A DNA stretch of 15,175 bases, taken from the NCBI GenBank assembly GCA_947458415.1, contig CANGZG010000047.1, positions 1-15,175 of the forward strand, read 5' to 3'. This stretch comes from Comamonadaceae bacterium (GTDB taxonomy: Bacteria; Pseudomonadota; Gammaproteobacteria; Burkholderiales; Burkholderiaceae_C). Positions 1-7,646 of this stretch are shown here, piece after piece. Under the pieces are notes generated by a model that saw only the letters and a program-made list of their open reading frames with translations, was not told the DNA's origin and ran no database searches. Every line of letters begins with the position of its first letter. The stretch's first letter is position 1. A program made the translations under genes and the position numbers.

Positions 1-939
1 GATTTTGGTTTTTTTGCTCCAAGGCAAATTCACCATGACATCGATGTAGTTGCGCACCACCGTGGCCTCAGCCGACATGGGCGACATCAACTTGAGTTTT
101 TTCAGTTCGGCTTCTGCTTTTTTGCGCGCCTCTGGCGGCATGCGGGCGGCTTTGATCTTCTTTTCGATCTCTTCAATGTCTGCGCCCTCTTCGCCTTCAC
201 CGAGTTCTTTTTGAATCGCCTTGACCTGCTCGTTCAAATAAAAATCGCGTTGGTTTTTCTCCATCTGGCGCTTGACCCGGCCACGGATGCGCTTGTCCAC
301 ATTGAGGATGTCAACTTCACGTTCTAGTTGGGTGAACAGGTTTTCCAAACGCGCTTTGACTTCAGGCAAGTCCAGCACTGCCTGTTTGTTTTCCAATTTC
401 AATGGCAAATGCGCGGCGATGGTGTCTGCCAGACGACCGGGGTCGTCGATGCTGGCGATGGACGTCAAAATTTCGGGCGGGATTTTTTTGTTCAGTTTGA
501 CGTACTGGTCGAACTGCTGCATGACCGCACGGCGAAGTGCTTCAACTTCGGTGTCTGTGTCGGTCGACGCAGGCAAATTCACCGGGGTCAAGTTGCACAC
601 AAAGTGCAATGGTCCGTCTTCTATGCGGTTCACGCGGGCGCGTTGTTGACCTTCAACCAACACCTTGACCGTGCCATCGGGCAATTTCAACATTTGCAAG
701 ATGGTAGACACACAACCAACTTCAAACATGTCGCCCACCGCAGGTTCGTCTTTGGCCGCGGTTTTTTGCGCGACCAACATGATGCTGCGGTCGGCGCTCA
801 TGGCGGTCTCTAGCGCCTTGATGCTTTTGGGCCTGCCCACAAACAGCGGGATGACCATGTGCGGAAACACCACCACATCGCGCAAAGGCAACATGGGCAG
901 GTCGATGGGCTCGGAGGGCAAATGGGTTTGTCCGGACAT
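1..939 (-). CDS. lon: Lon ATP-dependent protease, N-terminal part (gene cut by window edge)
   Basis: Lon is a cytoplasmic AAA+ serine protease that degrades misfolded and regulatory proteins. Only the first 313 codons are here; the gene continues past the left edge. The visible part opens with MSGQTHLPSEP and then LPMLPLRDVVVFPHMVIPL, the hallmark of the Lon substrate-binding (LAN) domain. It goes on through the helical linker, including the conserved stretch KNQRDFYLNEQVKAIQKELG and, near the edge, YIDVMVNLPW. The ATPase and Ser-Lys protease domains lie outside, so activity cannot be judged. The start is ATG at 937-939, preceded on the minus strand by GGAAG at a good ribosome-binding distance. 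The gene follows clpX but is separated from it by an intrinsic terminator, so it may have its own promoter or depend on readthrough. Identification is firm from the N-terminal signature. Confidence 0.96.
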   Translation of the reverse strand, partial: MSGQTHLPSEPIDLPMLPLRDVVVFPHMVIPLFVGRPKSIKALETAMSADRSIMLVAQKTAAKDEPAVGDMFEVGCVSTILQMLKLPDGTVKVLVEGQQRARVNRIEDGPLHFVCNLTPVNLPASTDTDTEVEALRRAVMQQFDQYVKLNKKIPPEILTSIASIDDPGRLADTIAAHLPLKLENKQAVLDLPEVKARLENLFTQLEREVDILNVDKRIRGRVKRQMEKNQRDFYLNEQVKAIQKELGEGEEGADIEEIEKKIKAARMPPEARKKAEAELKKLKLMSPMSAEATVVRNYIDVMVNLPWSKKTKI

Positions 940-955
940 GGTCAAACTTCCAATC

Positions 956-983
956 AAAAAAAGGGCTGGCAAATGACCAGCCC
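956..983 (-). terminator. Rho-independent terminator after clpX
   Basis: On the minus strand a perfect 7-bp stem (GGGCTGG / CCAGCCC, 963-969 and 977-983) with a 7-base loop is followed directly by seven T residues (956-962). It lies just after the clpX stop codon and ends only 16 bases before the lon start codon. It should end or weaken clpX transcription before lon. Confidence 0.88.
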
Positions 984-996
984 GTTGGGGAGGAAA

Positions 997-2259
997 TCAG
1001 GCCTTTTTGGCGGCCTCTCGGTACACCAGCAAGGGAGGTTTGTTTTCTTCAACGGTGGATTCTTCAACCACCACTTTTTCCACATTGCTGCTGTTGGGCA
1101 ATTCGTACATGGTGTCGATCAGCGATTGTTCAATGATGGAACGCAATCCGCGTGCACCAGTTTTGCGGTCCAGCGCTTTTTTGGCGATGGCTTTGAGCGC
1201 CGAGGGGCGAATTTCCAACTCGACCCCTTCCATGGCAAACAGCTTGCCATATTGCTTGACCAAGGCGTTTTTGGGTTCGGTCAGGATTTGCACCAAAGCC
1301 TCTTCGGTCAATTCGCTGAGCGTGGTGACCACCGGCAAGCGGCCGACCAACTCGGGAATCAGGCCAAACTTGATCAAATCTTCGGGCTCGACTTGGCCAA
1401 ACATTTCGGTCAGGCTGCGTTCTTTTTTGGTTTTGACCACTGCGCTGAAGCCGATGCCAGAGCGCTCTGTGCGGTTTTCGATGACCTTTTCCAACCCGGC
1501 AAATGCACCACCGCAAATGAACAAGATGTTGGTGGTGTCGACTTGCAAAAAGTCTTGGTTTGGGTGCTTGCGTCCGCCTTGCGGGGGAACGCTGGCCATG
1601 GTGCCTTCAATCAACTTGAGCAAGGCTTGTTGTACGCCTTCGCCTGACACATCGCGGGTGATGGATGGGTTGTCAGATTTGCGGGAAATTTTGTCGATCT
1701 CGTCGATGTAAACGATGCCACGCTGGGCACGCTCGACGTCGTAATTGCAGTTTTGCAGCAATTTTTGAATGATGTTCTCAACGTCTTCCCCCACATAACC
1801 GGCCTCGGTCAACGTGGTGGCGTCCGCCATGACAAACGGCACATTGAGCATGCGCGCCAAGGTTTGCGCCAACAAAGTTTTGCCAGAGCCGGTAGGGCCG
1901 ATCAGCAAAATATTGCTTTTCGACAATTCAACCTCGTCTTTTTTGGCTTCAAGTTTGTGGGCCAACCGCTTGTAGTGGTTGTAAACCGCCACGGAAAGAG
2001 CGCGCTTGGCTGGTTCTTGGCCAATGACATAGTGGTCGAGGTTGGATTTGATTTCGATCGGGGTGGGCAAGTCACCCTTGCCCTCGCGCACTGTGCTGGC
2101 CGGCAATTCGTCACGAATGATGTCATTGCACAAATCAATGCATTCGTCGCAAATGAAGACCGAAGGACCCGCGATCAGTTTTTTGACTTCATGCTGGCTT
2201 TTGCCGCAAAAAGAGCAATACAACGTCTTTTCGCCAGAGGATGCTTTTTTATCGGCCAT
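997..2259 (-). CDS. clpX: ClpX, ATP-dependent unfoldase of the ClpXP protease
   Basis: ClpX is a hexameric AAA+ unfoldase in the cytoplasm that recognises tagged substrates and feeds them into ClpP. The 420-residue length is normal. Visible landmarks are the N-terminal zinc-binding domain with Cys15, Cys18, Cys37 and Cys40; Walker A GPTGSGKT at 121-128; the GYVG pore loop at 154-157; Walker B with Asp186-Glu187; the IGF loop that docks on ClpP at 269-271; the arginine finger in LVGRLP (Arg307); and a GARGLR sensor-2 motif near residue 370. Nothing essential is missing. It follows clpP after a 95-base gap. In that gap the minus strand has a TATCAT hexamer (2288-2293) that could be a -10 element for a clpX promoter, but no good -35 goes with it, so co-transcription with clpP is just as likely. 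The Shine-Dalgarno sequence is weak. A terminator follows the gene. Confidence 0.98.
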   Translation of the reverse strand: MADKKASSGEKTLYCSFCGKSQHEVKKLIAGPSVFICDECIDLCNDIIRDELPASTVREGKGDLPTPIEIKSNLDHYVIGQEPAKRALSVAVYNHYKRLAHKLEAKKDEVELSKSNILLIGPTGSGKTLLAQTLARMLNVPFVMADATTLTEAGYVGEDVENIIQKLLQNCNYDVERAQRGIVYIDEIDKISRKSDNPSITRDVSGEGVQQALLKLIEGTMASVPPQGGRKHPNQDFLQVDTTNILFICGGAFAGLEKVIENRTERSGIGFSAVVKTKKERSLTEMFGQVEPEDLIKFGLIPELVGRLPVVTTLSELTEEALVQILTEPKNALVKQYGKLFAMEGVELEIRPSALKAIAKKALDRKTGARGLRSIIEQSLIDTMYELPNSSNVEKVVVEESTVEENKPPLLVYREAAKKA

Positions 2260-2354
2260 TCAGTTGTTACCGGTTGAGGATGGTCGAATGATACTCAAAT
2301 CCGACTGGGCATCCCCAGGGCGGCAAGAGGCGGGGCCAAGAGCGAAAAACGTGA

Positions 2355-2963
2355 TCAAGGGCGCTTGGCAATCACGTCATCAACCAGACCATAGGCCTTG
2401 GCTTCTTCGGCGGTGAGGTAGTAGTCGCGTTCTGTGTCTTGTTCGATGCGCGACAAAGGCTGCCCAGTGGCTTCTGCCAGCATCTGGTTCAGGCGTTCAC
2501 GCGTTTTCAGGATTTCGCGCGCGGCAATCTCGATTTCCGTGGCTTGACCTTGTGTACCGCCCAAAGGCTGGTGGATCATGACCTTGGAGTTGGGCAGGCT
2601 GAAACGCTTGCCTTTGGCGCCAGCCGCGAGCAAAAAAGCGCCCATGCTGGCGGCCATGCCGGTGCACAGCGTGGAGACTTGCGGCTTGATGAAGTTCATC
2701 GTGTCGAAAATGGCCATGCCAGCGCTGACCGAGCCGCCAGGTGAGTTGATGTAGAGCGAAATGTCTTTGTCGGGGTTTTCACTCTCGAGAAACAACAACT
2801 GCGCCACCACCAAGTTGGCCGTGTGGTCGTTCACGGGGCCGACCAGAAAAATGACACGCTCGCGCAACAAGCGGGAGTAAATGTCATAAGCGCGCTCTCC
2901 CCGGCCGCTTTGCTCGATCACCACAGGGACCATGCCCAGGGACTGGATGTCTAATGCGCTCAT
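2355..2963 (-). CDS. clpP: ClpP, proteolytic subunit of the Clp protease
   Basis: ClpP forms the barrel-shaped serine peptidase that works with ClpX in the cytoplasm. The 202-residue protein has the full catalytic triad: Ser106 in GMAASMGAFLL, His131 in MIHQPLGG, and Asp180 in ERDYYLTAEEA. These are offset by nine from the processed E. coli enzyme numbering (97, 122, 171), and the spacing is identical. The oxyanion-hole loop SPGGSV lies at 74-79. The short N-terminal stretch before VPVVIEQSGRGERAYDIYSRLL resembles the propeptide that ClpP normally removes by itself. The start at 2963 has a good ribosome-binding site on the minus strand (GGAGAA, six bases upstream). The gene starts 20 bases after the tig stop codon, so tig and clpP are probably co-transcribed. 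Confidence 0.98.
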   Translation of the reverse strand: MSALDIQSLGMVPVVIEQSGRGERAYDIYSRLLRERVIFLVGPVNDHTANLVVAQLLFLESENPDKDISLYINSPGGSVSAGMAIFDTMNFIKPQVSTLCTGMAASMGAFLLAAGAKGKRFSLPNSKVMIHQPLGGTQGQATEIEIAAREILKTRERLNQMLAEATGQPLSRIEQDTERDYYLTAEEAKAYGLVDDVIAKRP

Positions 2964-2977
2964 GAAATTCTCCGGTT

Positions 2978-2992
2978 CAGGCCTCAGGCCTG
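2978..2992 (-). repeat. Short inverted repeat with the tig stop codon as its loop
   Basis: A perfect 6-bp inverted repeat (CAGGCC / GGCCTG) has the tig TGA stop codon (2984-2986) as its three-base loop. It sits just ahead of the clpP ribosome-binding site. There is no T-run after it, so it is not a terminator. It could be a small mRNA hairpin that affects tig termination or clpP translation, or it could be chance. Confidence 0.4.
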
Positions 2993-4294
2993 GCTCATCA
3001 ATTCGTCGAAACTGACTTCCTTGACCTTGGGTTTGACCAAGGACAAGACATAGTTGGTGACATTGTTCTCAATCACAATGGCCTCGACCTCTGCCATGCG
3101 GCGGTTATCGCTGTAGTACCAACGAATCACTTCAGCAGGTTTTTCGTAGCTGGCCGCGAGTTCTTCGACATGCGCCTTGATTTGGTCGGGTGTGGCTTGC
3201 AGGTTGTGCATGCGCACCACTTCGGAGACGACCAAGCCCATGCGCACGCGACGCTCGGCCTGCGGGCGAAACACTTCCTCAGGAATGGGGGCTTTGTCGG
3301 CGTCTTTGATGCCACGTTGCTTGAGCTCTTCGCGAGCACCTTGCGCCATGCGGTCCAACTCGGACTGAACGATGGAATTGGGCAGATCGAGTTCGGCATG
3401 GGCCACCAGGGCGTCCAAGGCTGCTTGCTTGTTGCGGCCGAGCAAGCGGTATTTGACTTCGCGTTCCAAGTTTTTGCGAATGTCAGCGCGCAATGCTTCC
3501 ACGCTGGCATCGGCCACGCCAAGGGATTTAGCCAAATCGTTGGTGACCTCGGGCAAGTGGGTGGCTTCCAATTTTTTCAAGGTCACCATGAAATCGGCGG
3601 TTTTGCCAGCGACTTCGCGCCCTTGGTAGTCCTCGGGGAAGTTCAAAGGAAAGGTTTTGCTTTCGCCGACTTTCATGCCGACCACAGCTTCTTCAAACTC
3701 TTTCAGCATCTGTCCTTCGCCCACGACAAATTGGAAATCTTCAGCGCGTCCACCATCGAAGGGTTCGCCGTCGATTTTGCCAATGAAGTCCACGGTCACG
3801 CGATCGTCTTTGGCAGCGGCCGCGTCCATGGCGCGTTGTGCAAACGTGCGTTTTTGCTTGCGCAAAATTTCCACGGTTTTGTCGATGGCTTCTTCAGTCA
3901 CTTGGGCTTGCAAAGTTTCCACTTCGACTTGGCTCAAATCCTGGATCACCACTTCGGGGTAGACCTCGAAGATGGCGTCAAATGCCATTTCGGTCTCGGA
4001 GGTTTGTTCTTTTTCGCTGATGCGCGGTTGGCCAGCGACGCGCAGTTTGGCTTCGATGGCCGCCACGTTGAACGCCTCGCCCACTTTGTCGTTCATCACT
4101 TCGTAATGGACGGAATAGCCATAGCGTTGTGCCACGATGTTCATCGGCACTTTGCCCGGACGGAATCCGTCGACTTTGACTTGGCGCGCCAAGCGTTTGA
4201 GGCGGGTATTGACTTCGTTTTGAATGACGGAAGTCGGCAAAGTCAACGTGATCTTGCGCTCTAATTTTTCGAGGGTTTCTACAGTAACGGCCAT
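2984..4294 (-). CDS. tig: Trigger factor, ribosome-associated chaperone
   Basis: Trigger factor binds the ribosome at the exit tunnel and shields new polypeptides; it also has peptidyl-prolyl isomerase activity. The 436-residue protein has the family's three parts in order. The N-terminal ribosome-binding domain contains the signature GFRPGKVP at 43-50. An FKBP-like domain lies at roughly 160-245 (DRVTVDFIGKIDGEPFDGG, then FPEDYQG). A helical C-terminal chaperone domain runs from about 250 to the end. The reading frame stays open upstream to 4375, but that extension runs into the tRNA-Leu gene and has no family similarity. The start at 4294 gives the usual MAVTVETLEKLERKI beginning and has GGAGA six bases before the ATG. 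It heads the tig-clpP-clpX group, with tRNA-Leu 46 bases upstream. Confidence 0.97.
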   Translation of the reverse strand: MAVTVETLEKLERKITLTLPTSVIQNEVNTRLKRLARQVKVDGFRPGKVPMNIVAQRYGYSVHYEVMNDKVGEAFNVAAIEAKLRVAGQPRISEKEQTSETEMAFDAIFEVYPEVVIQDLSQVEVETLQAQVTEEAIDKTVEILRKQKRTFAQRAMDAAAAKDDRVTVDFIGKIDGEPFDGGRAEDFQFVVGEGQMLKEFEEAVVGMKVGESKTFPLNFPEDYQGREVAGKTADFMVTLKKLEATHLPEVTNDLAKSLGVADASVEALRADIRKNLEREVKYRLLGRNKQAALDALVAHAELDLPNSIVQSELDRMAQGAREELKQRGIKDADKAPIPEEVFRPQAERRVRMGLVVSEVVRMHNLQATPDQIKAHVEELAASYEKPAEVIRWYYSDNRRMAEVEAIVIENNVTNYVLSLVKPKVKEVSFDELMSQA

Positions 4295-4340
4295 CTGGCT
4301 TCTCCAAAATGAATCGACACGCGCCTGAAAGTGAACGCTA

Positions 4341-4427
4341 TGGTGCGCGGGGGGGGACTCGAACCCCCACACCATTGCTGGCGTCAGGACCTAAACCTGG
4401 TGCGTCTACCAATTTCGCCACCCGCGC
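4341..4427 (-). tRNA. tRNA-Leu, anticodon UAG
   Basis: Read on the minus strand, this 87-base segment folds as a class II tRNA. The acceptor stem is GCGCGGG / CCCGCGC with discriminator A and an encoded CCA end (4341-4343). The D region is GTGGCGAAATTGGTAGACGC. The anticodon loop is TTTAGGT, with TAG at 4393-4391. A long variable arm, as expected for leucine, is followed by a T arm with five G-C pairs around TTCGAGT. It reads CUA and, through wobble, other CUN leucine codons. It lies 46 bases upstream of tig on the same strand, so the two may share a transcript. Confidence 0.97.
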
Positions 4428-4437
4428 GGGACACCAT

Positions 4438-4471
4438 AAAAGCAAAAGGCGGTCTGCGTGAACAGACCGCC
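4438..4471 (-). terminator. Rho-independent terminator after the RND efflux operon
   Basis: A perfect 9-bp stem (GGCGGTCTG / CAGACCGCC, 4448-4456 and 4463-4471) has a 6-base loop. On the minus strand it is followed by TTTTGCTTTT (4447-4438). It lies 55 bases after the RND permease stop codon and ends only ten bases before the 5' end of tRNA-Leu. On the plus strand there is no T-run after the stem, so it acts in the minus direction. Confidence 0.82.
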
Positions 4472-4526
4472 CGTTCAAAATCGGTCAAAACGAAATTCTA
4501 ACCCGCTTCACTGACAGAATCAGCCC

Positions 4527-7500
4527 TCATCGCTTAACCCTGAACCATGCCGCGTACATGGCCGGCAAGGCCAACAAAGTCAGCACGGTCGCCACGATCA
4601 AGCCGCCCATGATGGCCACGGCCATGGGGCCCCAAAACACGCTGCGCGACAAGGGAATCATGGCCAGCACAGCGGCCGCGGCGGTCAGCACAATCGGGCG
4701 CAAACGCCTGACCGCAGATTCAACGATGGCGTCCCACGCCGGAATGCCTTTGGCACGGTCTTGCTCAATCTGGTCAATCAAGATGACCGAGTTGCGCTGG
4801 ATCATGCCCATCAGCGCAATCACGCCCAGCAAAGCGACAAATCCAAACGGACGGTTGAGGATCAGCAATGACATGGCGACACCGGCGATGCCCATGGGGC
4901 CGGTCAAAAACACCAGCATGGCGCGGCTGAAACTTTGCAGTTGAATCATCAGCAGCGTGAAGGTCACGAACAACATCAAAGGCAAACCCGCTGCGATGGA
5001 GGACGAACCCTTGGCGCTTTCTTCCACCGCACCCGCCACACTGATGGTGTAAGCCGACATGCCTTTTTCTGCCCAATGCGCTTCCAAGGCTTTGAGCGCT
5101 GGCAACAATTGCTTGGTGACCGTGGCGCCTTGCAAGCCTTCGACGATGTCGCTTTGGGCGGTGATGGCGTAGTCACGGTTTTCGCGCCACATGACGCCTG
5201 GCTCCCAATCGAACACCGGCTTGGCGATTTGCGACAAGGGAATGGCCTTGCCCGAACTGGTGGGCACATACGCGTTGCCCAAGTCAGACATGGTTTGCCG
5301 CTCGTTGGCAGGCTGGCGCAACACCAAGTCAATCAATTTATCGCCCTCGCGAAACTGGCCCACGGTACTGCCACTCAACAACACGCGCAAGGCTTGTGCG
5401 ATCGACTGGCTGGTGACGCCCAAGGCACGCGCCTTGTCTTGGTCAACCTCAAAACGCATGACCTTGACCGATTCGTTCCAGTTGTCATTGACGCCACGGG
5501 TGTTGCTGTTTTCACGCATCACCGCTTTGACTTCATCGGCGCGTTGCCTGAGCACCAATGGGTCAGGACCAGACACCCGAAACTGCACCGGGAACGGCAC
5601 AGGCGGGCCATTGGGCAGCAATTTCACCCTGGCGCGAACCTCTGGGAATTCGCTGGCCATCAAAGCGGGCAAAGCCACTCGCAGCGTTTCACGGGTCGCC
5701 AAATCCACCGGCAACACAATGAACTGAGACACATTGGTTTGCGGAAAAATTTGGTCCAACGGCAGGTAAAAACGCGGTACGCCAGAACCCACCCACAGGC
5801 TGACTGAATCCACGCCTTGGAGCGACATCATTCGCTTTTCAATTTGCTTGACCAAGGCCTCATTGGCTTGCAGCGAGGTGCCTTCGGGAAACCACACGTC
5901 CATCATGATTTCAGGGCGGCTTGAATCTGGGAAAAACTGTTGCTGCACTTTTCCCATGCCTGCAATGCCCAACGCAAAGGTCAGCAACGTGGCGCCAATC
6001 GTGATCCAGCGGTGCTTGACACACCAGTTCACTGTCGCGCGAAAGCCGTTGTAAAAAGCAGAGTCAAACAACTCTTGCGGTTGATCGCCAGCATGGTGAG
6101 GTTTGACTTTGAGCAACCACATGCCCAGCAATGGCACAAAAAACACCGATACCCACCAACTGAGCAGCAACGCAATCACGGTGACCGCAAAAATGGCGAA
6201 CGTGTATTCACCGGTCGCGGATTTGGCCAAGCCAATCGGCAGGAAGCCGGCAGCCGTGATCAAGGTGCCGGTCAACATGGGCATGGCAGTGACTTCATAC
6301 GCAAAGGTGGCCGCCTTGACTTTGTCGAAGCCCTCTTCCATTTTGCGCACCATCATTTCGACCGCGATGATGGCGTCGTCCACCAACAAACCCAAAGAAA
6401 TGATGAGTGAGCCCAAGGAAATTTTGTGCAAGCCAATGTCCCAGTAAAACATGGCCAAAAACGTCATCGCCAATACCAGCGGAATGGTGATGCCCACCAC
6501 CAAACCGGGGCGCATATCGATGTACCAACCCAAGCGCCCGCCTTTGTGCCAACCCAAGGACACAAAGCTGACCAACAACACGATGACCACCGCTTCGACC
6601 AACACGCCAATGAACTCACTGACCGAGCGCGACACCGCTTTAGGTTGGTTTTGCAAATTGCTCAGCTTCACGCCGGCAGGCAAACTTGCTTGCAAACCAT
6701 CCATCGCCAAACTCAAGGATTTGCCCAGTTGAATGATGTCACCGCCTTTGGTCATGGACACGCCCATGGCAATGACTTGCTGTCCTTGGTAACGCACTTT
6801 CACGTTCGGTGGATCGGCATAACCGCGCGAAACAGTGGCAATGTCACCCAAGCGCAACTGCTGACCTGACGCACCACGGATGGGCATGGCGCTCAACTGT
6901 GCGACTGCTTCAAACTGGCCGGCCACACGGATTTGCACCACGTCTTGTGGCGTTTGCAAGTCACCCGCGCTTTCCACCGCGTTTTGCTGGCCGAGTTGCG
7001 CCAGCACGGCGTTCAAATCCAAACCGAGTTGCGCCAATCTTTTTTGTGGAATCTCAATGAATATTTTTTCATCCTGTACACCAAACAATTCGACTTTGGA
7101 AACATCTTTGACACGCAGCAGTTGTTGGCGCACGTCGTCTGCAATGTCTTTCAACTCGGCTTGCGAAAACCCTTCGGCCTGCAGCGCATAAATCACCCCG
7201 TACACATCGCCGAAATCGTCATTGAAAAAAGGCCCTTGCACGCCTTGTGGCAAGGTGTAGCGCATGTCCCCGATTTTTTTACGCACCGTGTACCAAACAT
7301 CGGCCACTTCGTTGGGCTTGGAATAGTCTTTCAATTGAAAAATGACTTGCGATTCGCCGGGTTTGGAATAGCTGCGAATCTTGTCTGCGTAAGGTGTTTC
7401 CTGCAGCACACGTTCGATCTTGTCGGTGACTTGCTCGGCGACTTGTTGTGCGGTTGCGCCTGGCCAATACGTGCGAACCACCATGGCCCGAAAGGTGAAT

Positions 7501-7646
7501 GGCGGGTCTTCCTCCTGACCCAATTGGAAATAAGCAGCCACGCCCAACAGCAACAAGACCACCATCAGGTAACGGGTGAACGCCTGATGATTCAACGCCC
7601 ATTCCGACAAATTGAAGCCACTGCCCTGTGCAGGTTGACCCTTCAT
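4527..7646 (-). CDS. RND-family efflux transporter, inner-membrane permease (AcrB-like)
   Basis: This is a proton-driven RND permease that would form a trimer in the inner membrane and expel small molecules through a tripartite pump. The 1039-residue length is typical. It shows the duplicated RND plan: TM1 at about 26-42, a large periplasmic loop, TM2-7 between about 343 and 560, a second periplasmic loop, and TM8-12 from about 885 to 1036. The proton-relay pair in TM4 is kept (LVDDAI, Asp423-Asp424). In TM10 the position of AcrB Lys940 appears to be arginine (Arg951, in IQRNSVILID). The pattern fits the hydrophobic-drug (HAE) side of the family rather than metal exporters, but the substrate cannot be read from the sequence. 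Its start overlaps the adaptor stop by 4 bases (ATGA). No outer-membrane channel gene is next to it, so it probably borrows a TolC-type protein made elsewhere. Confidence 0.93.
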   Translation of the reverse strand: MKGQPAQGSGFNLSEWALNHQAFTRYLMVVLLLLGVAAYFQLGQEEDPPFTFRAMVVRTYWPGATAQQVAEQVTDKIERVLQETPYADKIRSYSKPGESQVIFQLKDYSKPNEVADVWYTVRKKIGDMRYTLPQGVQGPFFNDDFGDVYGVIYALQAEGFSQAELKDIADDVRQQLLRVKDVSKVELFGVQDEKIFIEIPQKRLAQLGLDLNAVLAQLGQQNAVESAGDLQTPQDVVQIRVAGQFEAVAQLSAMPIRGASGQQLRLGDIATVSRGYADPPNVKVRYQGQQVIAMGVSMTKGGDIIQLGKSLSLAMDGLQASLPAGVKLSNLQNQPKAVSRSVSEFIGVLVEAVVIVLLVSFVSLGWHKGGRLGWYIDMRPGLVVGITIPLVLAMTFLAMFYWDIGLHKISLGSLIISLGLLVDDAIIAVEMMVRKMEEGFDKVKAATFAYEVTAMPMLTGTLITAAGFLPIGLAKSATGEYTFAIFAVTVIALLLSWWVSVFFVPLLGMWLLKVKPHHAGDQPQELFDSAFYNGFRATVNWCVKHRWITIGATLLTFALGIAGMGKVQQQFFPDSSRPEIMMDVWFPEGTSLQANEALVKQIEKRMMSLQGVDSVSLWVGSGVPRFYLPLDQIFPQTNVSQFIVLPVDLATRETLRVALPALMASEFPEVRARVKLLPNGPPVPFPVQFRVSGPDPLVLRQRADEVKAVMRENSNTRGVNDNWNESVKVMRFEVDQDKARALGVTSQSIAQALRVLLSGSTVGQFREGDKLIDLVLRQPANERQTMSDLGNAYVPTSSGKAIPLSQIAKPVFDWEPGVMWRENRDYAITAQSDIVEGLQGATVTKQLLPALKALEAHWAEKGMSAYTISVAGAVEESAKGSSSIAAGLPLMLFVTFTLLMIQLQSFSRAMLVFLTGPMGIAGVAMSLLILNRPFGFVALLGVIALMGMIQRNSVILIDQIEQDRAKGIPAWDAIVESAVRRLRPIVLTAAAAVLAMIPLSRSVFWGPMAVAIMGGLIVATVLTLLALPAMYAAWFRVKR

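Noticed and set aside
859..1647. Plus-strand open frame opposite clpX and the lon start
   Set aside because: It covers the clpX-lon junction and its terminator in antisense; the composition is that of a shadow frame.
2260..2354. Heat-shock (sigma-32) promoter before clpX
   Set aside because: CTTGAT and CCCCGCCT fragments occur on the minus strand, but the spacing is too long and the -10 match is poor.
3170..4264. Long plus-strand open frame of 364 codons opposite tig
   Set aside because: It lies wholly antisense to the well-supported trigger factor gene. The protein is unusually rich in His, Phe and Gln, as expected from reading coding DNA backwards, and shows no domain.
4295..4375. 27-residue N-terminal extension of trigger factor
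   Set aside because: The extension would be translated from the 3' part of tRNA-Leu and has no family match. The ATG at 4294 has a good ribosome-binding site.
4527..7646. Possible identity as HpnN, the hopanoid-associated RND transporter, because of the nearby hpn genes
   Set aside because: The protein has the AcrB plan with an adaptor partner and about 1039 residues. HpnN is a shorter MMPL-like protein without such an adaptor.
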